DNA of 29,613 bases from positions 1 through 29,613 of IMG/VR virus record IMGVR_UViG_3300027917_000137; one strand, 5' to 3'. Below are positions 23,201-29,613 of the stretch, in pieces. A program made the position numbers and the translations under genes. Position 1 is the first letter of the stretch; the number at the start of each line of letters is the position of its first letter. This DNA is from a virus. Below the pieces are notes generated by a model, which was not told where the DNA came from, ran no database searches, and saw only the letters and a program-made list of their open reading frames with translations.

Positions 23201-23222
23201 TGATAATATATTTAACAAGTAA
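17274..23222 (+). CDS. Giant unrecognised virion-cluster protein
   Basis: A 1982-residue protein, the largest in the window. It is rich in aromatic and charged residues and has no domain I can name with confidence. A hydrophobic helical region lies near residues 970-1000 (LVLFRFAFLTRVFMEEQ). Many Trp-containing repeats of alpha-helical character, such as VWQTFGPSG, VWKQMPS and YYWAWVIDNVNN, suggest a mostly helical rod or core. The gene sits between portal and scaffold in the same operon, so a virion protein is likely. An internal or ejected protein, as in T7-like phages, is one possibility. No lysozyme, protease or nuclease motif is apparent. Confidence 0.65.
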   Translation: MYHDWVDEKNYFLQKEKEKRIYNQKVEFFRENLGEVARFEELVSTHESLPLRETFDAYNARIPIGSQTLFDIEDEIADEYLKKQTELYQEIYDKYTPEDLERHMGLNLTDFFTGGFAPGGTKPGDVQYGVWAMLGLEWVWQTFGPSGKINLAGIAGNVFARGEPYQKGRLLEYRSALSKADELMQNGMSLAEAQDTQFIDISRSEVPGLGVDQGFFGEAKKELLIAQEAWLKSGETRLGALWNAVARNGVLSKEHDIFGMKIGKVDKPVNFDRDALAMFRPVIAEDTAMYADLIERQLSPEKAKEIVYNTIGKPLVAPDKDGEIFYTSLNRPNSVNFYAGRFTRNRLFVADSPGRHQAWEKDNILLEYSPGKLYASEIYIPGSKEFAFASGAIDIVHQVPELFFGGVFKKGAKILGAWNDLNRASKLLDTGSLVKNGKRISLDKNKIIENTYNLLGKDLAEESTQNYSRLARIFNGNQILSEARQVRSAIKEAKTQRNRALIFGRSNKIFNPGMDEVLESPVWQNMYTLIASTPLEKISSISKMPLFRQFHPDILSDMLKMDDPMKVKALIKDYATNGRKVSDTKATLGGKNVIETNYIDRLEDISDVGQSGIINAVRRYAADQADKLQSSKKLRDRIIAKPLDFIGDSDSAIRSLGSYIGQGVRGIGNTKNAVFGGLLGKKVKSVKAGTLDSIPVNTSDEVPLLKAKFRELFTDYGDYEIQKYLRFGGAYRSFDEPYFRNLLSIVPDAGLPLYNKAKAWRQLVSHLEINSGLRNELEQSTVMMNFLELDFSNKQSVRQFARQLADDDAKRVANIVGDEVASPLKKWVSDKFGALDRSVVYSQSRMGTTLPNPGNKFQVFKANLQGKFYNVPIANAFLYSQMVDNYAPLIPYQYINRTIGGVWKQMPSPTANPIIGQIGSDIKAFGQYLANWGDDAYKNPYFGKGIIPRKNLEEDVLTRAMDFYTRKVFKPLVLFRFAFLTRVFMEEQARMFMAGLKGNVYTHPFHYIQWLSSGKKMSNKKLLKRGYTQDEIDDIPMLQTLEMQEEMLEAQQKTFSLSGLRGERWNPANTEYSILPKNHPDLNTTKYTEHKLWDYLQVRTDPVGRKVAEFGYGSDDLNKWIKSEEGMFWRQAQADKSGDYKYIDDDDFVDQWLQSIEGFIREQTNDVMIEGVHYIKSVDGVTYRWVLDKHPYKGDSRLRDIMGKGKIPVVKNGEIVPNKFVNFLPDIDKPGGGLTRKWRVLNKKERGKAIDAGYKLFDEVEGLGLNGGWVRVPEEIDEATRTSVLDDGINMIFDLLMRRPIAYLNRSPVFKQYYWAWVIDNVNNMTRSLQKKYIRDAEVYKVPNSVVKQLKAKASLGSKEDGWKVFSEADAMPRAYALENLKDLLYDTSIQHKISDVTRNIFPFPEIWFEVFKTWGKLVTENPYPLRAGTLAIRGLRGTSDYTYNRQGYFAPDPFNPDKDTFVTPWGAWMGNLLVEDEQENMSVQYRTNLDSINLLAQSQVPGTNRLISLAINRVLPSKGVTGEIKNFLSKFPMPDDVDDVATVSSSWRKFLAFAQGIDIDIEGLWRGDKDFINVFEFSEEIDREPGEDLTEIETMRADATINFYRFGMVSGEYNKIYKRGKLDKYLKRNIVNWEKGTETRADIEDAFLDYSRDRAQVHFLLTFIAEFIGPGNYKPEYFIKDKNGVHYGLATLYELFQAELEKQNYDYTAASQEFFSKYGLDHTYLLSPTDLKTMGKAPKTKRTVFFWNENEDVKDRLPKSYAFMYPDNPNEERTWMEVVNGRYDLTPDEYRRYINGTVGFFKYNSFKEQLDTFNYLLSQEGTELSGSDVDLLNKLVRTALATDLTGYDRDEYGQITNPEAEDVWREISEKWEKEPLAKELEAGKFILEFLPIWRELEKQSGEYTTETKGQYNTTWWRKSEDPYAIMMRASMDREAKELMSKYPDGFFVYYNIILRLLNADYAAFNQIKVNEDDIIDNIFNK

Positions 23223-23231
23223 GGATAAATA

Positions 23232-24494
23232 ATGGACCCATTTGAGAAGTTAATTAAAGAATACGCATATTTATTTGGTATAGATGGTGCTACTTGGAAT
23301 GCAAATATGCCTACATTTTTTGGTCAGTATTATTATCCAGAACAAAATCGTCAAGGTGGTGTAGCTGAATCATCTGTAAGTTATGAAAAACTACAACAAC
23401 TTAAATCTTATTATGATGCAAATAACTATGATGCATTTGAAGAAGCTATAAAAAATTTAGATGCAGATTACAAAGGTAGAACAGTAACTGCTAACTCTAC
23501 TACACAAATGCTTACAGCTTTTGAACAAAATTTACAAGCACAATTAGAATCAGGTGCAATAACTCAGGAACAAAAAGATATTCAATTAGATATTTTTGTT
23601 CGTGGTTTACAAAATATGGTTGTTAAAAAACCTGTAATAAAACCTGGTCAAGTAGATGCTAATGGTGTACCAATACTAGATGTAGTAGAAACAGATGAGT
23701 TTGGTAATACTGTTACTACAGCATGGAGTGGACATTTTCCTGAAGGTATGGAAGGTGTTTATGAAGAAAATATGTCTTCACAAGATATTATGCAATTTCA
23801 AGATTTATTAGAAGAAACAGGAATAGTTCCTACTGGTACATTTGATAGTACTAGGGGACGTAAAAGCGATAAGTTAAGAACAGAGTTTGCTAAATTAATG
23901 TTATACATTGACACAAACTTTTATGCTGTACCTGGTACATCAGAATATAATGTTGTAAATAGCAAAGACCCTGTATATTTTACTGATGATGCTCTACTAA
24001 CTGGCAATGATTTATTTCTTAAAAAATTATTAGGACATGGTTTACAAGAATACGTAAAAGATGTAGAAAATAATTTAAAAGTTAATGAACGTTTAGCTAC
24101 ACAAGAACGATTAGCTCAATATATGAACAATATACCTGGCGAATTAGAACGTGAAGCTGCAGTAGAAGACTATTGGATGGTAACTTATGGCTATCAACCA
24201 TCACCTAAACAACTTAGTGATTGGTCTAAATCATTAGCACAATCTTATTGGACTGAATTTGACCAAATAAATAATGCTTACAATAGGTTAAAGAACATAG
24301 ATATGATTGAAACACCACAAGGTACATTTCAACCAGACCCAGAACAATTTGAAGAACTTGGTATTGATTCTGCTGCTGCAGTATTTGCACAAAAACAACA
24401 AGAAGAAATGGGTGCAGAGCTTGATTTAGCTGGTAGAGCTGCTCAAAAACGTAAAATGAATTATGACGTATTACAAATGATGCTTAATACCTAA
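23232..24494 (+). CDS. Unrecognised large virion-cluster protein
   Basis: A 420-residue acidic, Gln-rich protein, mainly helical, beginning MDPFEKLIKEYAYLFGI. A few Pro/Val/Asp turns occur near residues 130-160 (VIKPGQVDANGVPILDV). Coiled-coil-like helices follow (NNLKVNERLATQERLAQYM) and then Gln/Ala-rich ends. It follows the giant gene after nine bases with an AAGGATAA ribosome binding site. Its neighbours suggest a virion or assembly role. Confidence 0.6.
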   Translation: MDPFEKLIKEYAYLFGIDGATWNANMPTFFGQYYYPEQNRQGGVAESSVSYEKLQQLKSYYDANNYDAFEEAIKNLDADYKGRTVTANSTTQMLTAFEQNLQAQLESGAITQEQKDIQLDIFVRGLQNMVVKKPVIKPGQVDANGVPILDVVETDEFGNTVTTAWSGHFPEGMEGVYEENMSSQDIMQFQDLLEETGIVPTGTFDSTRGRKSDKLRTEFAKLMLYIDTNFYAVPGTSEYNVVNSKDPVYFTDDALLTGNDLFLKKLLGHGLQEYVKDVENNLKVNERLATQERLAQYMNNIPGELEREAAVEDYWMVTYGYQPSPKQLSDWSKSLAQSYWTEFDQINNAYNRLKNIDMIETPQGTFQPDPEQFEELGIDSAAAVFAQKQQEEMGAELDLAGRAAQKRKMNYDVLQMMLNT

Positions 24495-25996
24495 TGGATT
24501 ACGAATCAATAAAAGCAGACGTATTAAAAGAACTTGAATTATTAGGTTTACCTCAATCAGAAATAGATAGAATAATATTAGATTTTGATGATATAGTTAC
24601 AAAAGTATCTGATGACCCTTCTTTAATGAAAAGATTAGCTACTGATTTAATTAGTGCTGCAAAGTTTCGTGCAAATTTAAAAAGTGAAGTACCTGATACT
24701 ATACCTGATGAAGTTAAATCATTACAAACAGATAGTAAATCTACAGACCCATTAGGTAAACAACTATCTGCTAAAACTGCTGTATTTAGTGAAGGTGAAT
24801 ATGCTGGTAGAAGTATTGAAGATGTCTGGCAAAATACTGTAAAAAATAAAAGAACACCTGGAACTGCTGGTAAATCAGGTAAACCTGATGGTTCTGGATT
24901 AATTCAACCAGGAAATATGCAAGATTCTTACAATGCTTATGATGATTTATGGAAACAATGGTTTAATCAAAATCCTGATATATATGAACAAGCTGTTGCT
25001 AAAAGAAAAGAAGGATATACATTTGTAGATACATTTGGTAAAAAAGGTAACGTTAGACAAGACGAAACTATTATGCGTATTATTGATAGTGATTGGAAAC
25101 CAAATGCACAAGGCGGTTCTCTTGGTGCAGCTAAATTAAATGACCCTAATGTATTTGAAACATTTATAGAAAATGCTACATCAGATGAAAAGAAAATGAT
25201 TAAAGGTTTAGATGAATCAGGTAAATTAGATGATGTAGGTGGTGTTAAAGGACTTATAACTGATTTAGTTACACAATATCCACAAACTGCAAAAGTAATT
25301 GGACGTTCACTTGGTGCATTTTTACAAGGTGCTGCAACATTAATAGACCCTATAGGTGAAGCAATAGATTTAGGATTAAAACTTGCTGGCAAAGAACCTG
25401 TAGTTGGTGGTAAAAATGCTTTAAAACGTGAAGGTTTTACTTGGGCTATGTGGCAAGCATCAGCATTTGGTTATACACAGTTACAAGATATGGGAAACAT
25501 TGTCAATATGACATTAGATAAAGTAGGTTTATTACCTGATTGGTATAAAGATAAAGTAGATGTACCACAAAACATGGAAGAAATTAACGCAGAGTATTCA
25601 ATTAACATGGAAAAAAATAGAAGATTAGGTAATCAAGGATACAAAGCTACATCATTATGGTGGTGGTTAGACCAAGGTATACCAGCAAGATTAACTGGAT
25701 TATCACCAATAGAATGGGCTATAAGAAAATATGAATATAATCAGTTTGGTGATATTACTGATGATGAAAAGAAATTTTTAGATATTATGTATGGTTATGA
25801 CACTAGAATGGAAAAGAATAAAGAGTCTATGTTTGGTTGGTGGCAAAATGAATTTGATACTAATTTTAATAAAAAATACTATAATGAAGCACATATCAAT
25901 GACTTTAGAAAAATTGAAAAGATTGGACCAGAGTTTGGTATGGAAGGTGTAGAAATATATAATGATTTTAAAGAGTTAGGTTTAATAGATGAGTAA
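24494..25996 (+). CDS. Virion-cluster protein with amphipathic/hydrophobic segment
   Basis: A 500-residue protein. The first half is acidic with a Gly-rich linker near residues 120-140 (KSGKPDGSGLIQPGN). At about residues 270-300 there is a moderately hydrophobic, Gly/Ala-rich segment (IGRSLGAFLQGAATLIDPIG). Further aromatic helices follow (FTWAMWQASAFGY; ATSLWWWLDQG). Such a segment could insert into a membrane if the protein is ejected, but this is inference. It overlaps both neighbours (TAATG start; eight bases at the end). Confidence 0.6.
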   Translation: MDYESIKADVLKELELLGLPQSEIDRIILDFDDIVTKVSDDPSLMKRLATDLISAAKFRANLKSEVPDTIPDEVKSLQTDSKSTDPLGKQLSAKTAVFSEGEYAGRSIEDVWQNTVKNKRTPGTAGKSGKPDGSGLIQPGNMQDSYNAYDDLWKQWFNQNPDIYEQAVAKRKEGYTFVDTFGKKGNVRQDETIMRIIDSDWKPNAQGGSLGAAKLNDPNVFETFIENATSDEKKMIKGLDESGKLDDVGGVKGLITDLVTQYPQTAKVIGRSLGAFLQGAATLIDPIGEAIDLGLKLAGKEPVVGGKNALKREGFTWAMWQASAFGYTQLQDMGNIVNMTLDKVGLLPDWYKDKVDVPQNMEEINAEYSINMEKNRRLGNQGYKATSLWWWLDQGIPARLTGLSPIEWAIRKYEYNQFGDITDDEKKFLDIMYGYDTRMEKNKESMFGWWQNEFDTNFNKKYYNEAHINDFRKIEKIGPEFGMEGVEIYNDFKELGLIDE

Positions 25997-27353
25997 ACAA
26001 GACGAACTTACGATTAATGCTCCTGACGGTGCTGTACTTATTGTTATAGGAGATGTACCTGAAGAACTAGATAGGACTGGTGCTATGGGTGGTAGTTGGA
26101 CTGGTAAATGGAATGAAGGTAAAGTAAGTTATAAGATAGGTGTACCACTAGAAAATGGAACTATTATGGTTTTTAATGTATCTGATGGGTATACATTAGA
26201 AACTTTAACAGGTTTTACACAAGGAGATGCTGGTGCATACCTTAACGATTTAATTGCAAATGGTATGGCATACTCAGCTACACAAGATGCATATGACCAA
26301 GTTTATGTAAATAGTTTTAATGTAGTAGAAGTTGATGCAAGTTTTTTTGAAACAGAGCTTGGTGTATTAGATGAAGATGAAAGAGCTATTATACAATCTG
26401 GTGGAAAAGTAAATCTTGCAAATCAAATAGAAGATTTTACTTCACAAGTTAAAGCTGTTAATGCTAATAAAACATTATGGAACAATAGTTTATATCAAGA
26501 TATAGTTATGGAATATTATTTTAAATTTAATGACCCTAACTTAGCTGTAAGTTTAGCTAAAAATGATGGAAGATTTGGTAATGTACTTAATCAAGTAGGT
26601 ATGTCTATGGAAGAAGTTAATGCTACTGATAGATATAATTCTGACCAAATGGCATTAGATAGAGATATAAAAGCTAATGTAGCATACGTAGATGATTTAC
26701 TTGAAGGTATGGAAGGTGACTTAGATGATGAAACTAAAGAATGGGTTGCACGTGAATATACTTATAAAAGATGGAATGATAGATATTTACGTAGCCAGTT
26801 ACTTTTAGCTACAGACCCATACTCAGGTAATGAAGAAGATTTAGATACAGGTTTTGCTTTACAATTAGCTAAAGGTAAAGTTACACAAACTGAAGATGGT
26901 GAAACAGAAATACAAGCAATGTTAGATATGTATTTACCTAAAGCACAACACGCATCTTATTTAGATAATATGAAAATGCATGCTGGTAAATATAGAAATG
27001 ACCCTGAATATGCAAAAGAATTAGAAGAAGATTTAAAAGATTTACGATTTACTTTGTATCCACAGTATGACCGTAACCTTAAATGGTCAACAATACAAAC
27101 TGGTGCATTAAATACAATTAATAAAGCTTGGGGTATGCAAGTAGACCCAGGTGGTAAATATGGATATGTAGTAGATAAAATAATAGATTTAAATGACGCA
27201 TTAAAAGCTCAATCATTTTTAATTGACGAAGGATTAAACCTTAATATAGAAAATGTTGTTGGTAGTTTTGCTAAAGATATGATGCAAGCTTTTGGTGGTA
27301 GTATTGCAAGAAGTCAAGATTATATAGAACCTACACAGAATAGGAGAATATAA
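25989..27353 (+). CDS. Unrecognised virion-cluster protein
   Basis: A 454-residue acidic protein. The N-terminal 100 residues are beta-rich (LTINAPDGAVLIVIGDV, then GTIMVFNVSDGY). The remainder is helical and Asp/Glu/Tyr-rich. A segment near residue 180 (FNDPNLAVSLAKNDGRFGNVL) resembles one in the next protein. It overlaps the upstream gene by eight bases and the downstream gene as TAATG. It is likely a virion component. Confidence 0.6.
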   Translation: MSKQDELTINAPDGAVLIVIGDVPEELDRTGAMGGSWTGKWNEGKVSYKIGVPLENGTIMVFNVSDGYTLETLTGFTQGDAGAYLNDLIANGMAYSATQDAYDQVYVNSFNVVEVDASFFETELGVLDEDERAIIQSGGKVNLANQIEDFTSQVKAVNANKTLWNNSLYQDIVMEYYFKFNDPNLAVSLAKNDGRFGNVLNQVGMSMEEVNATDRYNSDQMALDRDIKANVAYVDDLLEGMEGDLDDETKEWVAREYTYKRWNDRYLRSQLLLATDPYSGNEEDLDTGFALQLAKGKVTQTEDGETEIQAMLDMYLPKAQHASYLDNMKMHAGKYRNDPEYAKELEEDLKDLRFTLYPQYDRNLKWSTIQTGALNTINKAWGMQVDPGGKYGYVVDKIIDLNDALKAQSFLIDEGLNLNIENVVGSFAKDMMQAFGGSIARSQDYIEPTQNRRI

Positions 27354-28351
27354 TGCCTTTTATATATCGTAGAGATTTAGATGGTCGTTATGAAGTAAGC
27401 GATTATGAATACAATACACTTTTTGTTAATGATAAAGGTGAAGAAGTTAGAGGTGGTTTAAAATCAATAGGATATACAACTGACTATGAATCACTTGGTA
27501 AAAATGAAAAAGGTGTAACAGTATCTCAACCTAAATCAGGTACTGATACAAGTGGTGCAGATTATAAATATGCAATGTCTATTGCTAATACTTTGTATTC
27601 TTTTATGCCTCCAGCTGTAGTAAAAAAATTTGCAGAAGGATATGTTAAATACGGAGGAGATAAAGATTTAGCTTTAGCTTATACACGTAATACTAAAGAA
27701 TATCAAAATGAATTTGGTTATTTAATGAATGATGATGGTACTTTAAAAATGACAGAAATAGAAGCTATTGGTGTTATAAATTCATATAAAAATACTTTAT
27801 CAGAAGTAGGTATTAATGATTTTGCAGATTTTGAAGATAAATTTAAAGAAATGGTTGGAAGCACTTCTGCATTAGAATTTCAACAAAGAATAGACTTTGT
27901 ATACAACAATGTTATTGACAAAATACCAGAAGTAAGAGAATTGTTTGCAAATCAAATGGGTATAGAAACTGATAATGCAACTATATTTGCTTCATTAATT
28001 AATCCAGATATAGAAGATAAAGTATTAATGGGTACTATAGATACAGTTAATATTGCAGCAGAAGCTACATCTAGAGGATTTGGTTATTCATTTGCTAAAT
28101 TTGATAGACTTAAAAAAGAAGGTATGAATTTAGAAACAGCTAGAAAACTATATGAAACAGCTGGTGACTTTATGGGTAAAGCTGGAATGATTGGTAGAGA
28201 ATTAGATTTAGAAACATTAGAAGCTGCAGCATTAGGTGACTTAAGTTCTACAAATAAAATTAAACGTATTGAAAGTGAATTACTTTCTACATATGGAATG
28301 AGTTTAGGTGCTGCACAAAAAGATGGTAAAGTTACTGGACTTATTACATAA
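27353..28351 (+). CDS. Unrecognised virion-cluster protein
   Basis: A 332-residue protein. A short beta-like N-terminus (MPFIYRRDLDGRYEVSDYEY) is followed by a mostly helical body with KYGGDKDLALAYTRNTKEY near residue 100 and a Gly/Met-rich segment near 270 (AGDFMGKAGMIGREL). It is the last gene before the capsid leader and closes the 11-kb block of five large unknown genes. Its role is unknown. Confidence 0.6.
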   Translation: MPFIYRRDLDGRYEVSDYEYNTLFVNDKGEEVRGGLKSIGYTTDYESLGKNEKGVTVSQPKSGTDTSGADYKYAMSIANTLYSFMPPAVVKKFAEGYVKYGGDKDLALAYTRNTKEYQNEFGYLMNDDGTLKMTEIEAIGVINSYKNTLSEVGINDFADFEDKFKEMVGSTSALEFQQRIDFVYNNVIDKIPEVRELFANQMGIETDNATIFASLINPDIEDKVLMGTIDTVNIAAEATSRGFGYSFAKFDRLKKEGMNLETARKLYETAGDFMGKAGMIGRELDLETLEAAALGDLSSTNKIKRIESELLSTYGMSLGAAQKDGKVTGLIT

Positions 28352-28353
28352 TC

Positions 28354-28362
28354 TGTTATAAT
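28354..28362 (+). promoter_or_regulatory. Extended -10 promoter for capsid genes
   Basis: TG-T-TATAAT matches the extended -10 consensus TGnTATAAT. No good -35 is seen, which is normal for this type. Transcription would start near 28369 and give a leader of about 195 bases before the scaffold gene, allowing capsid proteins to be made in greater amounts. Confidence 0.6.
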
Positions 28363-28368
28363 ATTTGT

Positions 28369-28560
28369 TAGGCGTTGCGTGGTCCGCTACAAATAGACCT
28401 GCAATCAGCTTTCAAAGCCTACGTAGAAAGCTCGTATTAAAACCGTAGAGTAATGGACTTATAGCTTGTAGCTACCAGAGAGATAAGTCAAGTGGTAAAG
28501 GTAGCACCACGGCAAGATGCCTATGGTCTTGTCTGATAGGTTAATACATAGTGGAGGTAC
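28369..28560 (+). ncRNA. Structured leader RNA upstream of scaffold and capsid
   Basis: No gene is present. Perfect short helices include GCTTTC/GAAAGC (28408-28413 with 28426-28431), GACTTAT/ATAAGTC (28456-28462 with 28483-28489), an inner TAGCT-TGT-AGCTA (about 28462-28474), and ACCA-x-GGC/GCC-xx-TGGT (28506-28513 with 28519-28527). GCTACC/GGTAGC can pair across them. The region is less AT-rich than the genes. It could be a regulatory leader, a stabiliser or a small RNA. Confidence 0.55.
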
Positions 28561-28563
28561 AAG

Positions 28564-29025
28564 ATGGAAGAATTTGATGCACCGCAAGAACATGGTGTAA
28601 AACAAATGAGAGAAACAATTGATAGAAAAGATGATACTATCAAAAAACTAGAGGCAGAGTTAGCTTCTTATAAAGATAAAGAAATTAACAATGTGTTTGG
28701 TAAATTAGGATTGTCTACTGACAAAGGTTTCGGCAAGGCGTTAAAACAAGTGTATGATGGCCCTGTAGATTTAGAGTCTATCGCACAGTTTGCTAAGGAT
28801 GAGTATGGTTTTGAACCAACAGGACAGGTAGAGGTTATACCACAATCTGAACCTGAACCGGTTGTACAAGATGATGCACGTGCTAGAGTAGCTGCACTTG
28901 ATGCAAATTCTACTTCAGAGATACCTCTTGATGTTAATGAGCAATTAGCTAAAGCATTACAAGGTGCGTCTGTTAAAGATTCACTTAGAGCTAGGTTAAG
29001 TGCTATGGAACAACAAAAAAAATAA
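28564..29025 (+). CDS. Capsid scaffold-like protein
   Basis: A 153-residue protein. An N-terminal coiled coil (about residues 15-45, MRETIDRKDDTIKKLEAEL) is followed by a small ordered middle (KGFGKALKQVYDG), an acidic Pro/Glu linker near 95-105 and a C-terminal helix (LAKALQGASVKDSLRARL). Size, coiled coil and position directly before the capsid gene fit phage scaffolds, which shape the procapsid and then leave. It has a strong GGAGGT ribosome binding site and a long structured leader. Confidence 0.7.
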   Translation: MEEFDAPQEHGVKQMRETIDRKDDTIKKLEAELASYKDKEINNVFGKLGLSTDKGFGKALKQVYDGPVDLESIAQFAKDEYGFEPTGQVEVIPQSEPEPVVQDDARARVAALDANSTSEIPLDVNEQLAKALQGASVKDSLRARLSAMEQQKK

Positions 29026-29063
29026 GTAAAAGAATTTAATACGACACAATACGGAGGTGTACA

Positions 29064-29613
29064 ATGGCAGAGATTACTCTGACAGGTAACGCAATTTACT
29101 CCCAGAATATTAATAACTTTTCTGGGGAGCTATTCCGTGTAGGTGGTCAAAGAACTCCTTTCTTATCTGCAACAGGTGGATTAAACGGAGGTAAGGTTTT
29201 ACAATCTACTTTCTGGCAAATCCAAGCTGCTGATTCACACACTGTAAATTCTGAACCTGACAAAGGTGTAGAAGGTAACACACCAACTGAATATCTCGGT
29301 AGAGATAGAGTTGCTTACACAGGTGTGACACAGATATTCCACAAAGGTGTAAAGATGACTTACACAGCAATGGCAACATTTCAACAACAAAATACTTTCA
29401 CATTAGGAGCTGCAGCTTATAATGCTTCTGATGGAGATGGTACAACATCCGCATCTACACAACTTGGACTAGCTGGTTCTAATCCAATCGTTGATGAATT
29501 TGCAGAGCAAATGTCTTTAGCTCTTGAAAAAGTAGCTAGAGAAGTAGAATGGTTCGCATTCAATGGTACTTTTGCTGATGGAGCTAATGTAACTCCAGGA
29601 GCTGGTACTAGAG
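29064..29613 (+). CDS. Major capsid protein, N-terminal part (SU10/DUF5309-like)
   Basis: The gene is cut by the window end after 183 codons. It starts MAEITLTGNAIYSQNINNF and has FRVGGQRTPFLSATGGLNG near 24-42, FWQIQAADSHTV near 50, PTEYLGRDRVAYTGVTQIF near 74-92 and EQMSLALEKVAREVEWFAF near 147-165. These are the pattern of the HK97-fold capsid family that includes SU10/DUF5309 members: an N-arm, thresholds in TPFL, and the long spine helix. It forms the shell. Its ribosome binding site is ACGGAGGT. Confidence 0.78.
   Translation, partial: MAEITLTGNAIYSQNINNFSGELFRVGGQRTPFLSATGGLNGGKVLQSTFWQIQAADSHTVNSEPDKGVEGNTPTEYLGRDRVAYTGVTQIFHKGVKMTYTAMATFQQQNTFTLGAAAYNASDGDGTTSASTQLGLAGSNPIVDEFAEQMSLALEKVAREVEWFAFNGTFADGANVTPGAGTR

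Noticed and set aside
28486-28530. tRNA-like D-arm (AAGTGGTAAAGGTAGCA) in the capsid leader
   Set aside because: No matching acceptor stem, 7-base anticodon loop or TTC-type T-loop follows in the right spacing.
29037-29056. T7-like promoter before the capsid gene (begins TAATACGAC)
   Set aside because: Only the first nine bases match. The downstream core and start region differ by a deletion and substitutions, no T7-type RNA polymerase gene is in the window, and no second copy is seen.

Overview
The window looks like part of the genome of a tailed double-stranded DNA phage (Caudoviricetes) with AT-rich, densely packed genes. The evidence is a large terminase, a portal, a scaffold-like protein and the start of a major capsid protein on the right, and a holin with the end of a probable lysis gene on the left. 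The r1t-type holin points to a Gram-positive host. The AT-rich codon use and two probable leaderless starts would fit a low-GC actinobacterium, but that is inference. There is no tRNA, CRISPR array, insertion sequence or integrase.

Layout. (1) 1-871, plus strand: the tail of a late cluster, with a C-terminal fragment, a holin and two small unknown genes. (2) 860-12343, minus strand: a long early/middle region. It holds HNH and SET proteins, a lysozyme-like protein, a helix-turn-helix protein, a Rad52-like annealing protein with a zinc-ribbon partner, a calcineurin-like phosphatase, a MoxR AAA+/VWA pair, an Api92-like protein, and about twenty small proteins, many with zinc-binding Cys/His motifs. 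(3) 12401-13036: a divergent control region with promoters facing both ways and large inverted repeats. (4) 13037-29613, plus strand: the virion cluster, in the order terminase (with an N-terminal zinc finger and helix-turn-helix), portal, two small proteins, a 1982-residue protein, four further large unknown proteins, a structured leader RNA, scaffold and capsid (cut by the window end). The plus-strand genes at both ends suggest that the late cluster continues outside the window and, on a circular map, returns at coordinate 1.

The minus-strand region is unusually rich in untranslated RNA structure. Five hairpins share one geometry (a longer 3' arm and a 5-nt TTTAN loop, TTTAY in four) with different stem sequences, and each stands just in front of a gene. 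Longer structured stretches lie at 5316-5440, 8104-8399, 11098-11216, 11541-11663 and 12401-12692. In several of them, mismatches seen on the plus strand become G-U pairs on the minus strand, so the minus strand is the likely RNA. This RNA layer, the MoxR/VWA operon beside it, and the 11-kb block of unrecognised large proteins between portal and capsid are the least explained parts of the window.
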